Shown here: positions 17,131 to 26,647 of the stretch, piece by piece
Layout of the letters: each line of letters begins with the position of its first letter
Numbering within the stretch: the first letter of the stretch is position 1
NCBI GenBank assembly: GCA_902564245.1
Contig: CACFAF010000006.1
Span: 1 to 54,157, forward strand
Source of the DNA: an uncultured Pelagibacteraceae bacterium
GTDB lineage: Bacteria; Pseudomonadota; Alphaproteobacteria; Pelagibacterales; Pelagibacteraceae
Direction of reading: 5' to 3'
Length of the DNA: 54,157 bases
Program-made: the position numbers and the translations under genes
Notes under the pieces: generated by a model
Told to the model about the DNA's origin: nothing
What the model saw: only the letters and a program-made list of their open reading frames with translations
Databases searched by the model: none

Positions 17131-19026
17131 ATGGGGAATAATTTTAAGCAAATTTATGAAAAATCTATCAAAAATCCTGAGGAATTTTGGCAAGAAATTT
17201 CAAATGATATTTTTTGGTTTAAAAAACCCACTAAAATTTTAAATAAATCCAATCCTCCTTTTTACAAATGGTTTGAGGATGGAGTAACTAATACATGTTA
17301 TAATGCTATAGACATACATATTGATCAAGGCAGAGGTGATAAAATTGCGTTAATCTACGATAGTCCAATCACTGGTGATAAAAAAAAGTTTACCTACAAT
17401 GAATTGAAAAAAAAAGTCTCTAGATTTTCTGGAGCTTTAAAAAATCAAGGCGTGAAAAAAGGTGATAGAGTAATAATTTATATGCCTATGATTCCAGAAG
17501 CGGTAATCGCAATGTTGGCGTGTGGAAGAATAGGTGCCATTCACTCAGTTGTTTTTGGAGGATTTGCTTCAAATGAACTTGCTAGCAGAATTGACGATAG
17601 TAAGGCAAAACTATTAGTTACAGCTTCATGTGGTTTTGAACCTGGAAGAGTGGTGGAATATAAGCCTTTAGTAGATGAAGCATTAAAATTAGCTTCTCAC
17701 AAACCAGAAAAGGTAATTCTTTATCAAAGATCAGGTCAGGAAGTAAAATTAAATGCTCCTAAAGAGATCAGTTGGGATGAAGCATTATCAAATGCCAAGG
17801 ATGAAAATTGTGTAGAAATGAATGCTAATGATTTTGCATATATTCTTTATACTTCTGGAACTACAGGGATACCAAAAGGAATTGTAAGAGATATAGGAGG
17901 ACATATAGTTGCGTTGAAATGGACAATGAAGAATATTTATAATATCGAAACTGATGACATATGGTGGTCAGCTAGTGATATTGGGTGGATTGTTGGTCAC
18001 TCATATATTGTTTATGCTCCATTGTTCAAAGGATGTACTACTATCTTGTTTGAAGGCAAACCTGTAGGAACCCCTGACGCAGGAGCTTTTTGGAAAATAA
18101 TTTCAGATTACAAAGTTAAATCACTATTTACAGCACCTACAGCATTTAGAGCAATTAAAAAAGAGGACCCTGAAGGAAAATTTTTTTCAAAATATGATTT
18201 AAGTTCATTTAAGTCATTATTTTTAGCAGGAGAAAGGGCTGATCCTGATACTATAAAATGGGCAGAAAAACTTTTAAAAGTTCCAGTAATAGATCATTGG
18301 TGGCAAACAGAAACAAGCTGGGCAATAAGTTCAAATTGTACAGGGATAGAAATGCAAAAAACAAAATATGGTTCTGCTTGTAAGGCAGTTCCAGGTTATG
18401 ATGTACAAGTTTTAAAAAATGACAATCTAATTGCTAAACCAAATGAAATGGGAGACATTGTAGTAAAACTTCCATTACCTCCTGGAACCTTTCCTACTTT
18501 ATGGAATGCTGATGAAAGATATAAAAAAACTTATATGAGCAATTATGAAGGTTATTACCAAACATATGATGCAGGTCATATTGATGATGATGGTTATATT
18601 TGGATTATGTCTAGAACTGATGACATTATAAATGTTGCTGGGCATAGATTATCAACTGGGGCAATAGAGGAAGTTTTGTCTGAACATCAATCAGTTGCAG
18701 AATGTGCAGTATTAGGAATAGCGGATAAACTGAAAGGACAATTACCTATAGGATTAGTAGTTTTAAAATCTGGAGTGGACAAGGATAATGAAACTATTTC
18801 TAAAGAATGTATTAAAATGGTTAGAGATAAAATAGGACCTGTTGCAGCATTTAAAATTGTAATTGTAATAAAAAGACTACCAAAAACAAGATCAGGCAAA
18901 ATTCTAAGAGGAACAATAAGAAAGATTGCAGATAAAGAAGATTATAAAATACCTGCAACAATTGATGATCCAAAAATCTTAGATGAGATTAAGAATGATT
19001 TAATTAAAAATAATATTTTAAAATAA
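17131..19026 (+). CDS. prpE: Propionyl-CoA synthetase-type acyl-CoA ligase (PrpE-like)
   Basis: ANL-superfamily ligase that activates a short-chain acid with ATP and CoA. Length is 631 residues, close to PrpE (628). The order is an N-terminal ACS domain, AMP-binding P-loop YTSGTTGIPKG, the PrpE-like RDIGGHIVAL, the adenylate contact DHWWQTETSW, and the C-terminal catalytic loop with the conserved Lys in TRSGKILRG. The SASDIGW and APTAFRAIKKED stretches also fit PrpE better than acetyl-CoA synthetase. It diverges from proteorhodopsin. No other propionate genes (prpB, prpC) are nearby, so acetate or another short acid remains possible. Confidence 0.85.
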   Translation: MGNNFKQIYEKSIKNPEEFWQEISNDIFWFKKPTKILNKSNPPFYKWFEDGVTNTCYNAIDIHIDQGRGDKIALIYDSPITGDKKKFTYNELKKKVSRFSGALKNQGVKKGDRVIIYMPMIPEAVIAMLACGRIGAIHSVVFGGFASNELASRIDDSKAKLLVTASCGFEPGRVVEYKPLVDEALKLASHKPEKVILYQRSGQEVKLNAPKEISWDEALSNAKDENCVEMNANDFAYILYTSGTTGIPKGIVRDIGGHIVALKWTMKNIYNIETDDIWWSASDIGWIVGHSYIVYAPLFKGCTTILFEGKPVGTPDAGAFWKIISDYKVKSLFTAPTAFRAIKKEDPEGKFFSKYDLSSFKSLFLAGERADPDTIKWAEKLLKVPVIDHWWQTETSWAISSNCTGIEMQKTKYGSACKAVPGYDVQVLKNDNLIAKPNEMGDIVVKLPLPPGTFPTLWNADERYKKTYMSNYEGYYQTYDAGHIDDDGYIWIMSRTDDIINVAGHRLSTGAIEEVLSEHQSVAECAVLGIADKLKGQLPIGLVVLKSGVDKDNETISKECIKMVRDKIGPVAAFKIVIVIKRLPKTRSGKILRGTIRKIADKEDYKIPATIDDPKILDEIKNDLIKNNILK

Positions 19027-19027
19027 T

Positions 19028-19924
19028 TTAATTTTTTGCTTTAGTTTTCGGAGTAAGAACAACCGCTAAAATTCCTCCAAAAATAATCATAGAACTTCCA
19101 ACAATCTCACGCCAACCAAATGGTTCATTTGTTAATAAACTGGAGCTAATTACACCAACTAATATTTCACTTAAAAATAATATAGAGCAAAGTCCTGCGC
19201 CGAGCTGACTTGGGGACCATAGTATTATTATTCCAGTTGGTATAAAATAAAAAACAGATAACATAATTAAAAAAGTAGACATAGAAACAAAAGCTTCAAT
19301 TGGTGGAAGCTGCCCAAGATATTCTACTAAAAAAAAACCAACAATTATGTTAAATAAACCACCATAAAAGAAAAAAGAAAAAATAATTGGAAAAACTCCA
19401 TCCGTTTTAATTATTTCAAGCCTTATCATTCCACCAGCAAAAATGATTCCACCAGCTAAGGCTATTAAATCTCCAACATTTTGGGGAAGTGGAATAATTG
19501 TATCCTTGCTAAAAACTATCCACAAACCTCCGATTGCTAAACCCAGTGTAATAATTCTTTGCCAGCCATGTTTTTTTTTTAAAAACAGGATCTCAAAAAT
19601 AGTTGTCCAAACAGGTGTCATATAAAATAAAATTAATGCTCTTACAACATCAGTTAAAAGAAAGCTTAGAGCATAACAAACAAAACCTCCTCCAATTAAC
19701 ATGCCTGTAAGTGGAAGTTCAAAACCAGTATCTTTTTTTTTTATTTTTCTCCATAAAGCAACTGGCAATAATAATAAAACTCCTATTATCATTTGCGAAA
19801 TAGTTCCCCAACCTCCAGTAAGACCACCCTCTTCAAGAATTCTTTGAGGTAACCAATATACTCCCCAAGCTCCCGCTGATATTGCTAAAGCAATTGAAAT
19901 TTTATAATGATGGGGGTGTCTCAT
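19028..19924 (-). CDS. EamA/DMT-family transporter
   Basis: Inner-membrane protein of 298 residues with about ten hydrophobic helices in two EamA-type halves. The second half begins near residue 150 and contains the typical LGAGLCSILFLSEILVGVISS segment followed by the NEPFGWREIVGSSMIIFGG helix. Family members export amino acids, purines or other metabolites; the substrate cannot be told. It ends 1 bp from the convergent acyl-CoA ligase and is 19 bp from the dihydroorotase upstream, which may be in the same transcript. Confidence 0.85.
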   Translation of the reverse strand: MRHPHHYKISIALAISAGAWGVYWLPQRILEEGGLTGGWGTISQMIIGVLLLLPVALWRKIKKKDTGFELPLTGMLIGGGFVCYALSFLLTDVVRALILFYMTPVWTTIFEILFLKKKHGWQRIITLGLAIGGLWIVFSKDTIIPLPQNVGDLIALAGGIIFAGGMIRLEIIKTDGVFPIIFSFFFYGGLFNIIVGFFLVEYLGQLPPIEAFVSMSTFLIMLSVFYFIPTGIIILWSPSQLGAGLCSILFLSEILVGVISSSLLTNEPFGWREIVGSSMIIFGGILAVVLTPKTKAKN

Positions 19925-19943
19925 ATTTTTTTAGCTTTTTTTA

Positions 19944-21254
19944 TTAGTTGCTAAATTTTAGAGGTTTTCCAGTAGGGCTACTAATAATTTCTCCATCTTT
20001 CATTTTAATTTCACCATTTATGATACTTGCAACTGGTGTACCTTTAAACTTATATCCATCAAAAGGAGACCAGCCACACTTACTTTCTATTTTTTCATTT
20101 TTAATTTCTATAACTTTATTTAAATCAATTATCGTAAAATCAGCATCAAATCCTTTTTTAATAAAACCTTTGTTTTTAATTCCAAAGATCTTAACTGGAT
20201 TTTCACATACGGAATTCATCAATTGTTCAAGACTTAATTTTCCATTATTTACATGGTTTAACATTACTGGCATCAAAGTTTGAACTCCTGGCATTCCTGA
20301 TGGTGAATTTGGATAATTTTTATCCTTATTTTTTTTTAGATGTGGGGCATGGTCAGATCCAATTGTTTCATTAATATTATTTTTTACTGCATACCATAAT
20401 CTATCATAATGGGACTTATCTCTTATGGGAGGATTCATTTGAGCGTAAGTTCCTAGTTTCTCATAACAATCTGGTGCATAAATTGTTAAATGTTGCGGAG
20501 TTATCTCAAAAGTAATATTGCCTTTATGTTGTGATAAAAAATCAATCTCTTGCTTAGTTGTTATATGCAAAACATGAGCTTTTTTATTATACCTTTCGGC
20601 AATTCTTACGATTCTTCTTGTAGAAGAAATGGCACATTCCTCACTCCTCCAGATTGGATGAGAATTTACGTCACCATTTTTAATTAATTTTTTGTTTATA
20701 TTTAAGATTTCTTCATCCTCTGAGTGAACTGCAACGACTTTAGAGCTATTTTGGAACACAGTTTCAATATCTTTTTCATCTGCAACTAATAGGTTACCAG
20801 TTGAAGAACCTGCAAAAAGTTTAATTCCACAGCAACCCTCTAAATTTTTTAAATCTGCTAATTCGTTAGCATTATTTGCAGTTGCTCCAAAATAAAATGC
20901 GTAATTACAATACATTCTATTTTTAGCTAGATCTAATTTTCTTTGAAATTCTTTTTTAGTTGATGTTGGAGGATTTGTATTTGGCATTTCAAATACGCTG
21001 GTTATTCCTCCTACAATCGCTGCTTTACTGCCTGAGTGAAGATCTTCAGTATCGGTAGAACCAGGTTCTCTAAAATGTGTTTGGGTGTCTATGCATCCTG
21101 GTAAAACAATTAATCCTTTTGCATCAAATATATTAGAAGCTTCTTCATCAATTTTTCCAATCTTAATAATTTTACCATCTTTAATTGCAATATTTTGATT
21201 TTTAAGATCTTTATCTATGTAACAAGAGCCATTTTTTATTATTAGATCTAACAT
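19944..21254 (-). CDS. Dihydroorotase-family amidohydrolase
   Basis: Cyclic-amide hydrolase, 436 residues, in the group annotated as dihydroorotase (third step of pyrimidine synthesis). The entry strand is PGCIDTQTHFREPG; the first metal-ligand His of the usual D-x-H-x-H is Gln58, with Asp56 and His60 kept. Later landmarks are GIKLFAGSS (the Lys that is carboxylated in relatives), VLHITT, NPPIRD and IGSDHAPH with a catalytic Asp. From memory, this DTQ(V/T)H form recurs in alphaproteobacterial dihydroorotases, so it may be a subgroup trait rather than damage. Hydantoinase or allantoinase activity is the alternative. Confidence 0.8.
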   Translation of the reverse strand: MLDLIIKNGSCYIDKDLKNQNIAIKDGKIIKIGKIDEEASNIFDAKGLIVLPGCIDTQTHFREPGSTDTEDLHSGSKAAIVGGITSVFEMPNTNPPTSTKKEFQRKLDLAKNRMYCNYAFYFGATANNANELADLKNLEGCCGIKLFAGSSTGNLLVADEKDIETVFQNSSKVVAVHSEDEEILNINKKLIKNGDVNSHPIWRSEECAISSTRRIVRIAERYNKKAHVLHITTKQEIDFLSQHKGNITFEITPQHLTIYAPDCYEKLGTYAQMNPPIRDKSHYDRLWYAVKNNINETIGSDHAPHLKKNKDKNYPNSPSGMPGVQTLMPVMLNHVNNGKLSLEQLMNSVCENPVKIFGIKNKGFIKKGFDADFTIIDLNKVIEIKNEKIESKCGWSPFDGYKFKGTPVASIINGEIKMKDGEIISSPTGKPLKFSN

Positions 21255-21297
21255 TTTTTAGAAAAGTAATTATATTATATATGAAGATCAATCAATT

Positions 21298-22185
21298 ATG
21301 AATGTTGAAAATGTATATATATTAGAAGATCGAGGAATTTTATTTATAAAAGGTCAAGATGTAAAAGAATTTTTACAAAATCTAATTACTAATGATATAT
21401 ACAAAGTAACAGATGATAATAGTTGCTTTGCATCTTTATTAAATCCACAGGGTAAATTTCTTTTTGATTTTATAATAATTAAACATAAAGACGGTTATTT
21501 TCTTGATTGTGAAAAAAAGCTGGTTGAAGATTTATATAAACAACTAAATACTTATAAACTTAGATCTAAAGTTGAAATCTTAAATCTGAGTAATGAATTT
21601 GTTGTTGCTAATTTTTCTTATGAAAAATTTATTACATTTAAAGAGGCAAAAAATCTAGCTGGTTTTACATTTAAATTTAGAGAAGATCCTATAATTTTAG
21701 ATCCAAGAAATATTAAGCTTGGAGGAAGATTAATTATAAATCTAGAAAAACTTTATTTATCCTTAAAAAAAATGAATTTAAATATTTCAGATACAATAGA
21801 ATATTATCAATACAGCCATAAATTAGGAATTCCTCAAAAAAATTTAAATAAACTTCAAAATAAATTATTTGGTATAGAGTGTAATTTTCAAGAATTAAAT
21901 GGAATAGATTTCAAAAAAGGTTGTTATGTGGGGCAAGAGAATACTGCAAGAATAAAATTAAAAAATAAATTAAAAAAAAGATTATTACCAATAGAATTAA
22001 TTAGTGGAGAGCTAAGTGAAAATGACTCAATTTATAATCAAAAAGATGAAATTGGCAAAGTCTTAATAAATAATGAATATCCTTTTGGATTAATTAAATT
22101 TACAGATAACTTTTTTGACATATCTTTAGAATTCAAATGTAAAAATGCTACGATAAAAATCTTTAAACCTGATTGGTTAAAATAA
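21298..22185 (+). CDS. ygfZ: Folate-binding YgfZ/IBA57-like Fe-S assembly protein
   Basis: Folate-dependent helper for maturation of certain Fe-S enzymes; 295 residues. The signature K-G-C-Y-V-G-Q-E is intact within GIDFKKGCYVGQENTAR, and the N-terminal GcvT-like half starts with FIKGQDVKEFLQNLITNDI. It is divergent from the dihydroorotase across a 43-bp AT-rich gap that must hold both promoters, and it ends 10 bp from the convergent Old Yellow Enzyme gene. Confidence 0.93.
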   Translation: MNVENVYILEDRGILFIKGQDVKEFLQNLITNDIYKVTDDNSCFASLLNPQGKFLFDFIIIKHKDGYFLDCEKKLVEDLYKQLNTYKLRSKVEILNLSNEFVVANFSYEKFITFKEAKNLAGFTFKFREDPIILDPRNIKLGGRLIINLEKLYLSLKKMNLNISDTIEYYQYSHKLGIPQKNLNKLQNKLFGIECNFQELNGIDFKKGCYVGQENTARIKLKNKLKKRLLPIELISGELSENDSIYNQKDEIGKVLINNEYPFGLIKFTDNFFDISLEFKCKNATIKIFKPDWLK

Positions 22186-22194
22186 AAATTTTTA

Positions 22195-23238
22195 TTAATA
22201 AAGTTTCTTTCTCATTATTTCTTCAAAAGGCTTGATGGGTAATTTTTTTTCAATTAATCTCACAAAATCTGGGTTTGCAAGAATTAATCTTCCCCATGTT
22301 ACAAGGTCTAAGTTTCCTGATTCTATTTCTTTTTCAGCCTCTTCAACCTTAAGAGAAGCACCACCTACCATAGTGTGTGGCCACAAACTTCTTATTTTCT
22401 TTATTGTTTTACCAGAGGTCTCAAAATAATTTGAATTTGCACAACTTATATCAAGTTGTCTCAAACCACTTAAATCAAAATCTTTTATCAATTCTTTTAA
22501 TATTTCAAATTTATCAGGCCACTCATATAATCCACCCATCATTCTTGATGGCGAAATTCTTACCATTAGACGATCGTTTCCGATTTTTTTTATTACTGAT
22601 TTAAGTAACTCACTTGCAAACCTTATTCTATTTTCTACCAGTCCACCATAAGCATCATTCCTATCATTTACATTGCCATCCAAAAATTGATCTATCAGAT
22701 AACCATGTCCCATATGAATTTCGACTCCATCAAATCCTGCTTCCATTGCAAGCTCAGCAGAATGAACAAACATTTTATAAATTGATTGCATTTCTTCTAG
22801 ACGAAGTGCTCGGGGTATTCCAAATGGTTTTTGGTTTTGTCTATTCATTCCTGAAGCTCGATTATTAGTTGAACTTACAACATCATAACCAGAGGTATAA
22901 TCTTTATGAGATATTCTTCCGCAATGCCAAAGTTGAGCGTAAATTTTTGTTTCATAATTGTGTACTTTTTGAACAACTTTCCTCCAACTCAGCATTTGTT
23001 CTTTCGAATGCATATGAGTAACATTATTATAACCATCTCCCGAAGGATGAACTATAATTCCCTCTGTTATAATTAATCCAATTCCATTTTTTGCTCTTCT
23101 TTCATAATATTTTGAAATCTCCTCGGTACAACAATGATCTTTATCTGCAAATCCTCTGGTCATAGCAGACATAACAACACGATTTTTTAAATTAATAACG
23201 TTATTTAATTTAATTTCTGATAAAATTTTATTACTCAT
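22195..23238 (-). CDS. Old Yellow Enzyme-family NADH:flavin oxidoreductase
   Basis: FMN-binding TIM-barrel ene-reductase, 347 residues. Visible are the N-terminal KNRVVMSAMTRGF strand, IYAQLWHCGR, the active-site HMGHGYLIDQFL with Asn replaced by His as in many OYEs, NDRNDAYGG, and the C-terminal GRLILANPDF phosphate-binding segment. The substrate is some activated alkene or enone, not identifiable here. It overlaps the upstream SDR gene by 4 bp (ATGA). Confidence 0.92.
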   Translation of the reverse strand: MSNKILSEIKLNNVINLKNRVVMSAMTRGFADKDHCCTEEISKYYERRAKNGIGLIITEGIIVHPSGDGYNNVTHMHSKEQMLSWRKVVQKVHNYETKIYAQLWHCGRISHKDYTSGYDVVSSTNNRASGMNRQNQKPFGIPRALRLEEMQSIYKMFVHSAELAMEAGFDGVEIHMGHGYLIDQFLDGNVNDRNDAYGGLVENRIRFASELLKSVIKKIGNDRLMVRISPSRMMGGLYEWPDKFEILKELIKDFDLSGLRQLDISCANSNYFETSGKTIKKIRSLWPHTMVGGASLKVEEAEKEIESGNLDLVTWGRLILANPDFVRLIEKKLPIKPFEEIMRKKLY

Positions 23239-24197
23239 TTAAATAAATTTCTAAAATATGGGCTATCTAAGTATTCTTCAAGGCTAACTTCCCATTTTCT
23301 TTGCCTATCAAGTTTTTCTTTTATCAACTTATTATTATTCATTATTGCTGATATTGGTCTGACAGCTATTTCTTTTTTTGCCAAAATTTCTGCACTGACA
23401 GAATTAACTTCAAATAAATTTCCAATCTTTAAAATATTTATTATTTTCTTAGTTAAGTCAAAGAAAGAACATGATCCATGTGAAGCCATGCAATATTGAC
23501 CAATCTTTTTTTTTGATAACAAAAGCAATGAATTGTATGCAAGATCCTCAGTATATGATGGTTGCCACACACGATCACCTATTTCAATCGATTTTTTTTT
23601 ATTTTTTATCAAATTAGAAATATGAGTTGTTATTTTTCCTACGAAATTATTATCTTTTTGAAATCCTCCAAAAAAACCTCCCATTCGTATTGATAAATAT
23701 TCAAGAGAAGATCTTAAAATAGAATTTTCTGCTTCTAACTTTAATTTTCCGTATTTGTTTAAAGGCATGGGTTTAGTATTTTCATCAATAATCTTATTAG
23801 TATAATTATAAATTAAGAAAGATTGAGGGTAAAAAATTTTAGAATTTGTTTTTTTTGCAAATTCTATAATATTTTGTGTTCCATCAACTATAATTTTTTT
23901 TCCATTTTCATAATTTCTTTCACATTCATCAGCATTTACTAGTGCAGCGCAATGTATAATATAGTCAGGTTGTATATCTAGATATTTATTTACAGAATTA
24001 ATATTAGAAACATCTAAATTTTTTTTATCAAAAGAATATACTTTTGCATTTTTAATATTTTTAGAAAGTTGATTAACAAAAGAACTACCTAGCATTCCAC
24101 TCCCACCAGTAATTAAAAATTTTTTTCCTGAAAGTAATTTAAAAGATTCAATATCTTGCTCTAAAAAAGTTTTCATTATTTTATAAGTATCTACCAA
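23235..24197 (-). CDS. RmlD-like NAD(P)-dependent sugar reductase (extended SDR)
   Basis: Short-chain dehydrogenase of 320 residues; the more likely start is the second Met at 24176. The nucleotide-binding GGSGMLGSSF, the DYIIHCAALVNADECERN segment and the catalytic Y-G-K-L-K are present. The layout resembles RmlD (dTDP-4-dehydrorhamnose reductase), but no rmlABC genes are near, so the substrate is uncertain. It overlaps the OYE gene by 4 bp and is separated by 44 bp from the transaldolase-like gene. Confidence 0.75.
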   Translation of the reverse strand: MVDTYKIMKTFLEQDIESFKLLSGKKFLITGGSGMLGSSFVNQLSKNIKNAKVYSFDKKNLDVSNINSVNKYLDIQPDYIIHCAALVNADECERNYENGKKIIVDGTQNIIEFAKKTNSKIFYPQSFLIYNYTNKIIDENTKPMPLNKYGKLKLEAENSILRSSLEYLSIRMGGFFGGFQKDNNFVGKITTHISNLIKNKKKSIEIGDRVWQPSYTEDLAYNSLLLLSKKKIGQYCMASHGSCSFFDLTKKIINILKIGNLFEVNSVSAEILAKKEIAVRPISAIMNNNKLIKEKLDRQRKWEVSLEEYLDSPYFRNLFK

Positions 24198-24241
24198 TTA
24201 TTAATATCAACAAGACAAAATTATTGAAGCAAGGACAAATT

Positions 24242-24934
24242 TTAGATGTTAAATCGAGATTTTTTGCTATCAATTAAAAAGGTTTTAACAGTCTCTTTTG
24301 TTAATTGTTGAAAAGATTTTCCAAATTTTTCTATTTTTTCAATTATAGCTGGTGGTACAGTAATTATATGACAACCAAGTTGTTTGGCTTGAAGAAAATT
24401 GTAAGGCTCCCTAACACTTGCCCATAAAATCTCTACATTTTTAAATTTTCTTGCGTAATTTATGCTTTTTTTAAATTCTGGGATTGGGTCTTTGCCTGTG
24501 TCTGCCATTCTTCCAGCGAAAATTGATATAATAACCTTTGTTTTTTTATTTATTTTTTTTAAAATCTTAAGAGTTTGGCTTGAGGTATATACTGCTGTTA
24601 TATTTAGTTTAATATTTCTATTATTTAAATATTTTATTGCATTCCCAAGAAAAATTCCTTTAGAGTTTGTCACAGGCACTTTAACATAAATTTGCTTTCC
24701 CCATTTATTAATCTTTATAGCTTGATTAATTATATTCCTGTTTTCATCTGCAAAAACTTCAAAAGAAACAGGTTTTTTAGTTATTTTTAAAATATCTTTA
24801 CAATACTGTGAATAATTTTTTGCACCTGCTTTTCTTATTAAGCTAGGATTAGTAGTAAAACCCTTAACAATTTTTTTTTTATCAAATTTTTTTATTAATT
24901 TTTTATCTGCAATATCACAAAAAATTTTAGTCAT
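24242..24934 (-). CDS. Transaldolase/fructose-6-phosphate aldolase-family protein
   Basis: TIM-barrel Schiff-base aldolase of 230 residues, the short Tal/Fsa type. Active-site landmarks are GFTTNPSL (25-32), Lys85 in IYVKVPVTN, and SIFAGRMADTG. Short members are either FSA-like aldolases or transaldolases; the two cannot be separated by eye. It ends the transhydrogenase cluster at a 3-bp gap after pntB, so it may be co-transcribed. Confidence 0.85.
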   Translation of the reverse strand: MTKIFCDIADKKLIKKFDKKKIVKGFTTNPSLIRKAGAKNYSQYCKDILKITKKPVSFEVFADENRNIINQAIKINKWGKQIYVKVPVTNSKGIFLGNAIKYLNNRNIKLNITAVYTSSQTLKILKKINKKTKVIISIFAGRMADTGKDPIPEFKKSINYARKFKNVEILWASVREPYNFLQAKQLGCHIITVPPAIIEKIEKFGKSFQQLTKETVKTFLIDSKKSRFNI

Positions 24935-24937
24935 TTC

Positions 24938-26335
24938 TTATAAACTTTTAATTATATCCTCAGTCATTTTTTTTGCGTCAGCAAATAACATTAAAGTATT
25001 ATCTCTATAAAATAAATCATTATCAATTCCAGCATAACCAGGAGATAAACTTCTTTTAACAAATAATACTGACTTGGACTTTTCTACATCTAAAACTGGC
25101 ATACCATAAATTGGACTTTGTGGATCTGTTTTGGCTACTGGATTGGTTACATCATTTGCCCCAATTACGTAAGCAACGTCACAATTTGCAAAATCGTTGT
25201 TAATTTCTTCTAATTCAAAAACCTCATCATATGGAACATTTGCTTCAGCTAAAAGGACATTCATATGTCCTGGCATTCTTCCAGCTACTGGATGAATTGC
25301 GTATGTTACTTTAACACCGTTCTTCTTTAATGCGTCCACCATTTCTCTTAAAGCATGTTGAGCTTGTGCAACTGCCATACCATATCCAGGAACAATTATT
25401 ACAGAAGAAGCATTCTTCATTAAAAAAGCTGCATCATCTGCATTTCCACTTTTAACAGGTTTTTGTTCCCCAGATTTTTTTGAGGAAGTTTGATCAGTTG
25501 CGCCCCAACCTCCTAGTATCACATTAAAGAATGACCTGTTCATTCCTTTACACATTATGTATGATAAAATTGCCCCTGAAGAACCAACTAGAGCACCAGT
25601 AATTATCAATGCAGTATTTTCTAAAGTAAAACCAATCCCAGCTGCAGCCCAACCTGAATATGAATTTAGCATTGAAATTACTACAGGCATATCAGCGCCT
25701 CCGATTGGAATAATTAATAAAACACCAAGTAAAAATGAAATAATAATTAAAATCCAAAACCAATTATTAACTTGGGTTTTGCATAAATAAAAAATCAAGC
25801 CTACTACAATTAAACCTAGAATTAAATTTAGATAATGTTGGCCAAAAAAAGTTATTGGAGACCCTGACATTAATCCCCTTAATTTTAAAAAAGCTATAAC
25901 AGATCCTGTAAATGTTATGGCTCCAATTGATGCTCCTAAAGACATTTCTATTAAACTTGCTATTTTAATATTGCCGGGAGAACCTAATTTAAAAACTTCA
26001 GGATTTAAAAAAGCTGATATTGCTACAAAAACAGCAGCCAATCCCACTAAGCTATGAAAACCTGCTACAAGTTCTGGCATTGCAGTCATCGGAATTTTAA
26101 ATGCAATAAATGCTCCAATTGAACCTCCAACTAAAAGTAAAATCAACAAATATATAAATCCAGTCGAAAAACTACCAACCGAAATAATTGTAACCCCAAT
26201 TGCTATTGCCATTCCAATTATTCCAAATAAATTACCTTGTCTAGAAGTTTCAGGAGATGAAAGGCCTCTTAAAGCTAGTATAAATAATACACCAGATATA
26301 AGATAAAAAATTGCTAATAAATTTGCTGAAATCAT
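24938..26335 (-). CDS. pntB: NAD(P) transhydrogenase subunit beta
   Basis: Proton-translocating transhydrogenase that uses proton entry to push hydride from NADH to NADP+. The 465 residues comprise nine hydrophobic helices (about 1-265) and the NADP-binding domain III, with VPGYGMAVAQAQH, YAIHPVAGRMPGHMNVLLAEA and VIGANDVTNPAA-like NPVA. It overlaps pntAb by 4 bp. A cell with proteorhodopsin can in principle couple light to NADPH through this enzyme; that link is inference. Confidence 0.97.
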   Translation of the reverse strand: MISANLLAIFYLISGVLFILALRGLSSPETSRQGNLFGIIGMAIAIGVTIISVGSFSTGFIYLLILLLVGGSIGAFIAFKIPMTAMPELVAGFHSLVGLAAVFVAISAFLNPEVFKLGSPGNIKIASLIEMSLGASIGAITFTGSVIAFLKLRGLMSGSPITFFGQHYLNLILGLIVVGLIFYLCKTQVNNWFWILIIISFLLGVLLIIPIGGADMPVVISMLNSYSGWAAAGIGFTLENTALIITGALVGSSGAILSYIMCKGMNRSFFNVILGGWGATDQTSSKKSGEQKPVKSGNADDAAFLMKNASSVIIVPGYGMAVAQAQHALREMVDALKKNGVKVTYAIHPVAGRMPGHMNVLLAEANVPYDEVFELEEINNDFANCDVAYVIGANDVTNPVAKTDPQSPIYGMPVLDVEKSKSVLFVKRSLSPGYAGIDNDLFYRDNTLMLFADAKKMTEDIIKSL

Positions 26336-26643
26336 TTTTTATCTTTCCTTTTTTTTTTATACATAGCTAACATTCTTTGAGTAACTAAAAACCCACCAAA
26401 AATATTAACAGCAGCTAAAATTATAGCTAAAAAACCAAAAATATTTGCTGAATCAAATATATTTTCTGACTCTCCTGCTAAGGCTGCAATAATAGCCCCA
26501 ACTATAATTACTGAAGAAATTGCATTTGTTACTGACATTAAAGGTGTGTGTAAAGATGGAGTTACACTCCAAACAACATAATACCCTATAAAAATAGAAA
26601 GTATAAAAATACTAAGTCTGAATATAAAAGGATCTATTTCCAT
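26332..26643 (-). CDS. pntAb: NAD(P) transhydrogenase subunit alpha, membrane part
   Basis: The 103-residue membrane part of the alpha subunit, encoded separately, as is normal in alphaproteobacteria. Three to four hydrophobic helices are visible and the conserved HTPLMSVTNAISS loop is present. A short lysine tail (MYKKKRKDKK) ends the protein. It lies between pntAa (4-bp gap) and pntB (4-bp overlap), so subunits are made in order. Confidence 0.95.
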   Translation of the reverse strand: MEIDPFIFRLSIFILSIFIGYYVVWSVTPSLHTPLMSVTNAISSVIIVGAIIAALAGESENIFDSANIFGFLAIILAAVNIFGGFLVTQRMLAMYKKKRKDKK

Positions 26644-26647
26644 AAAT

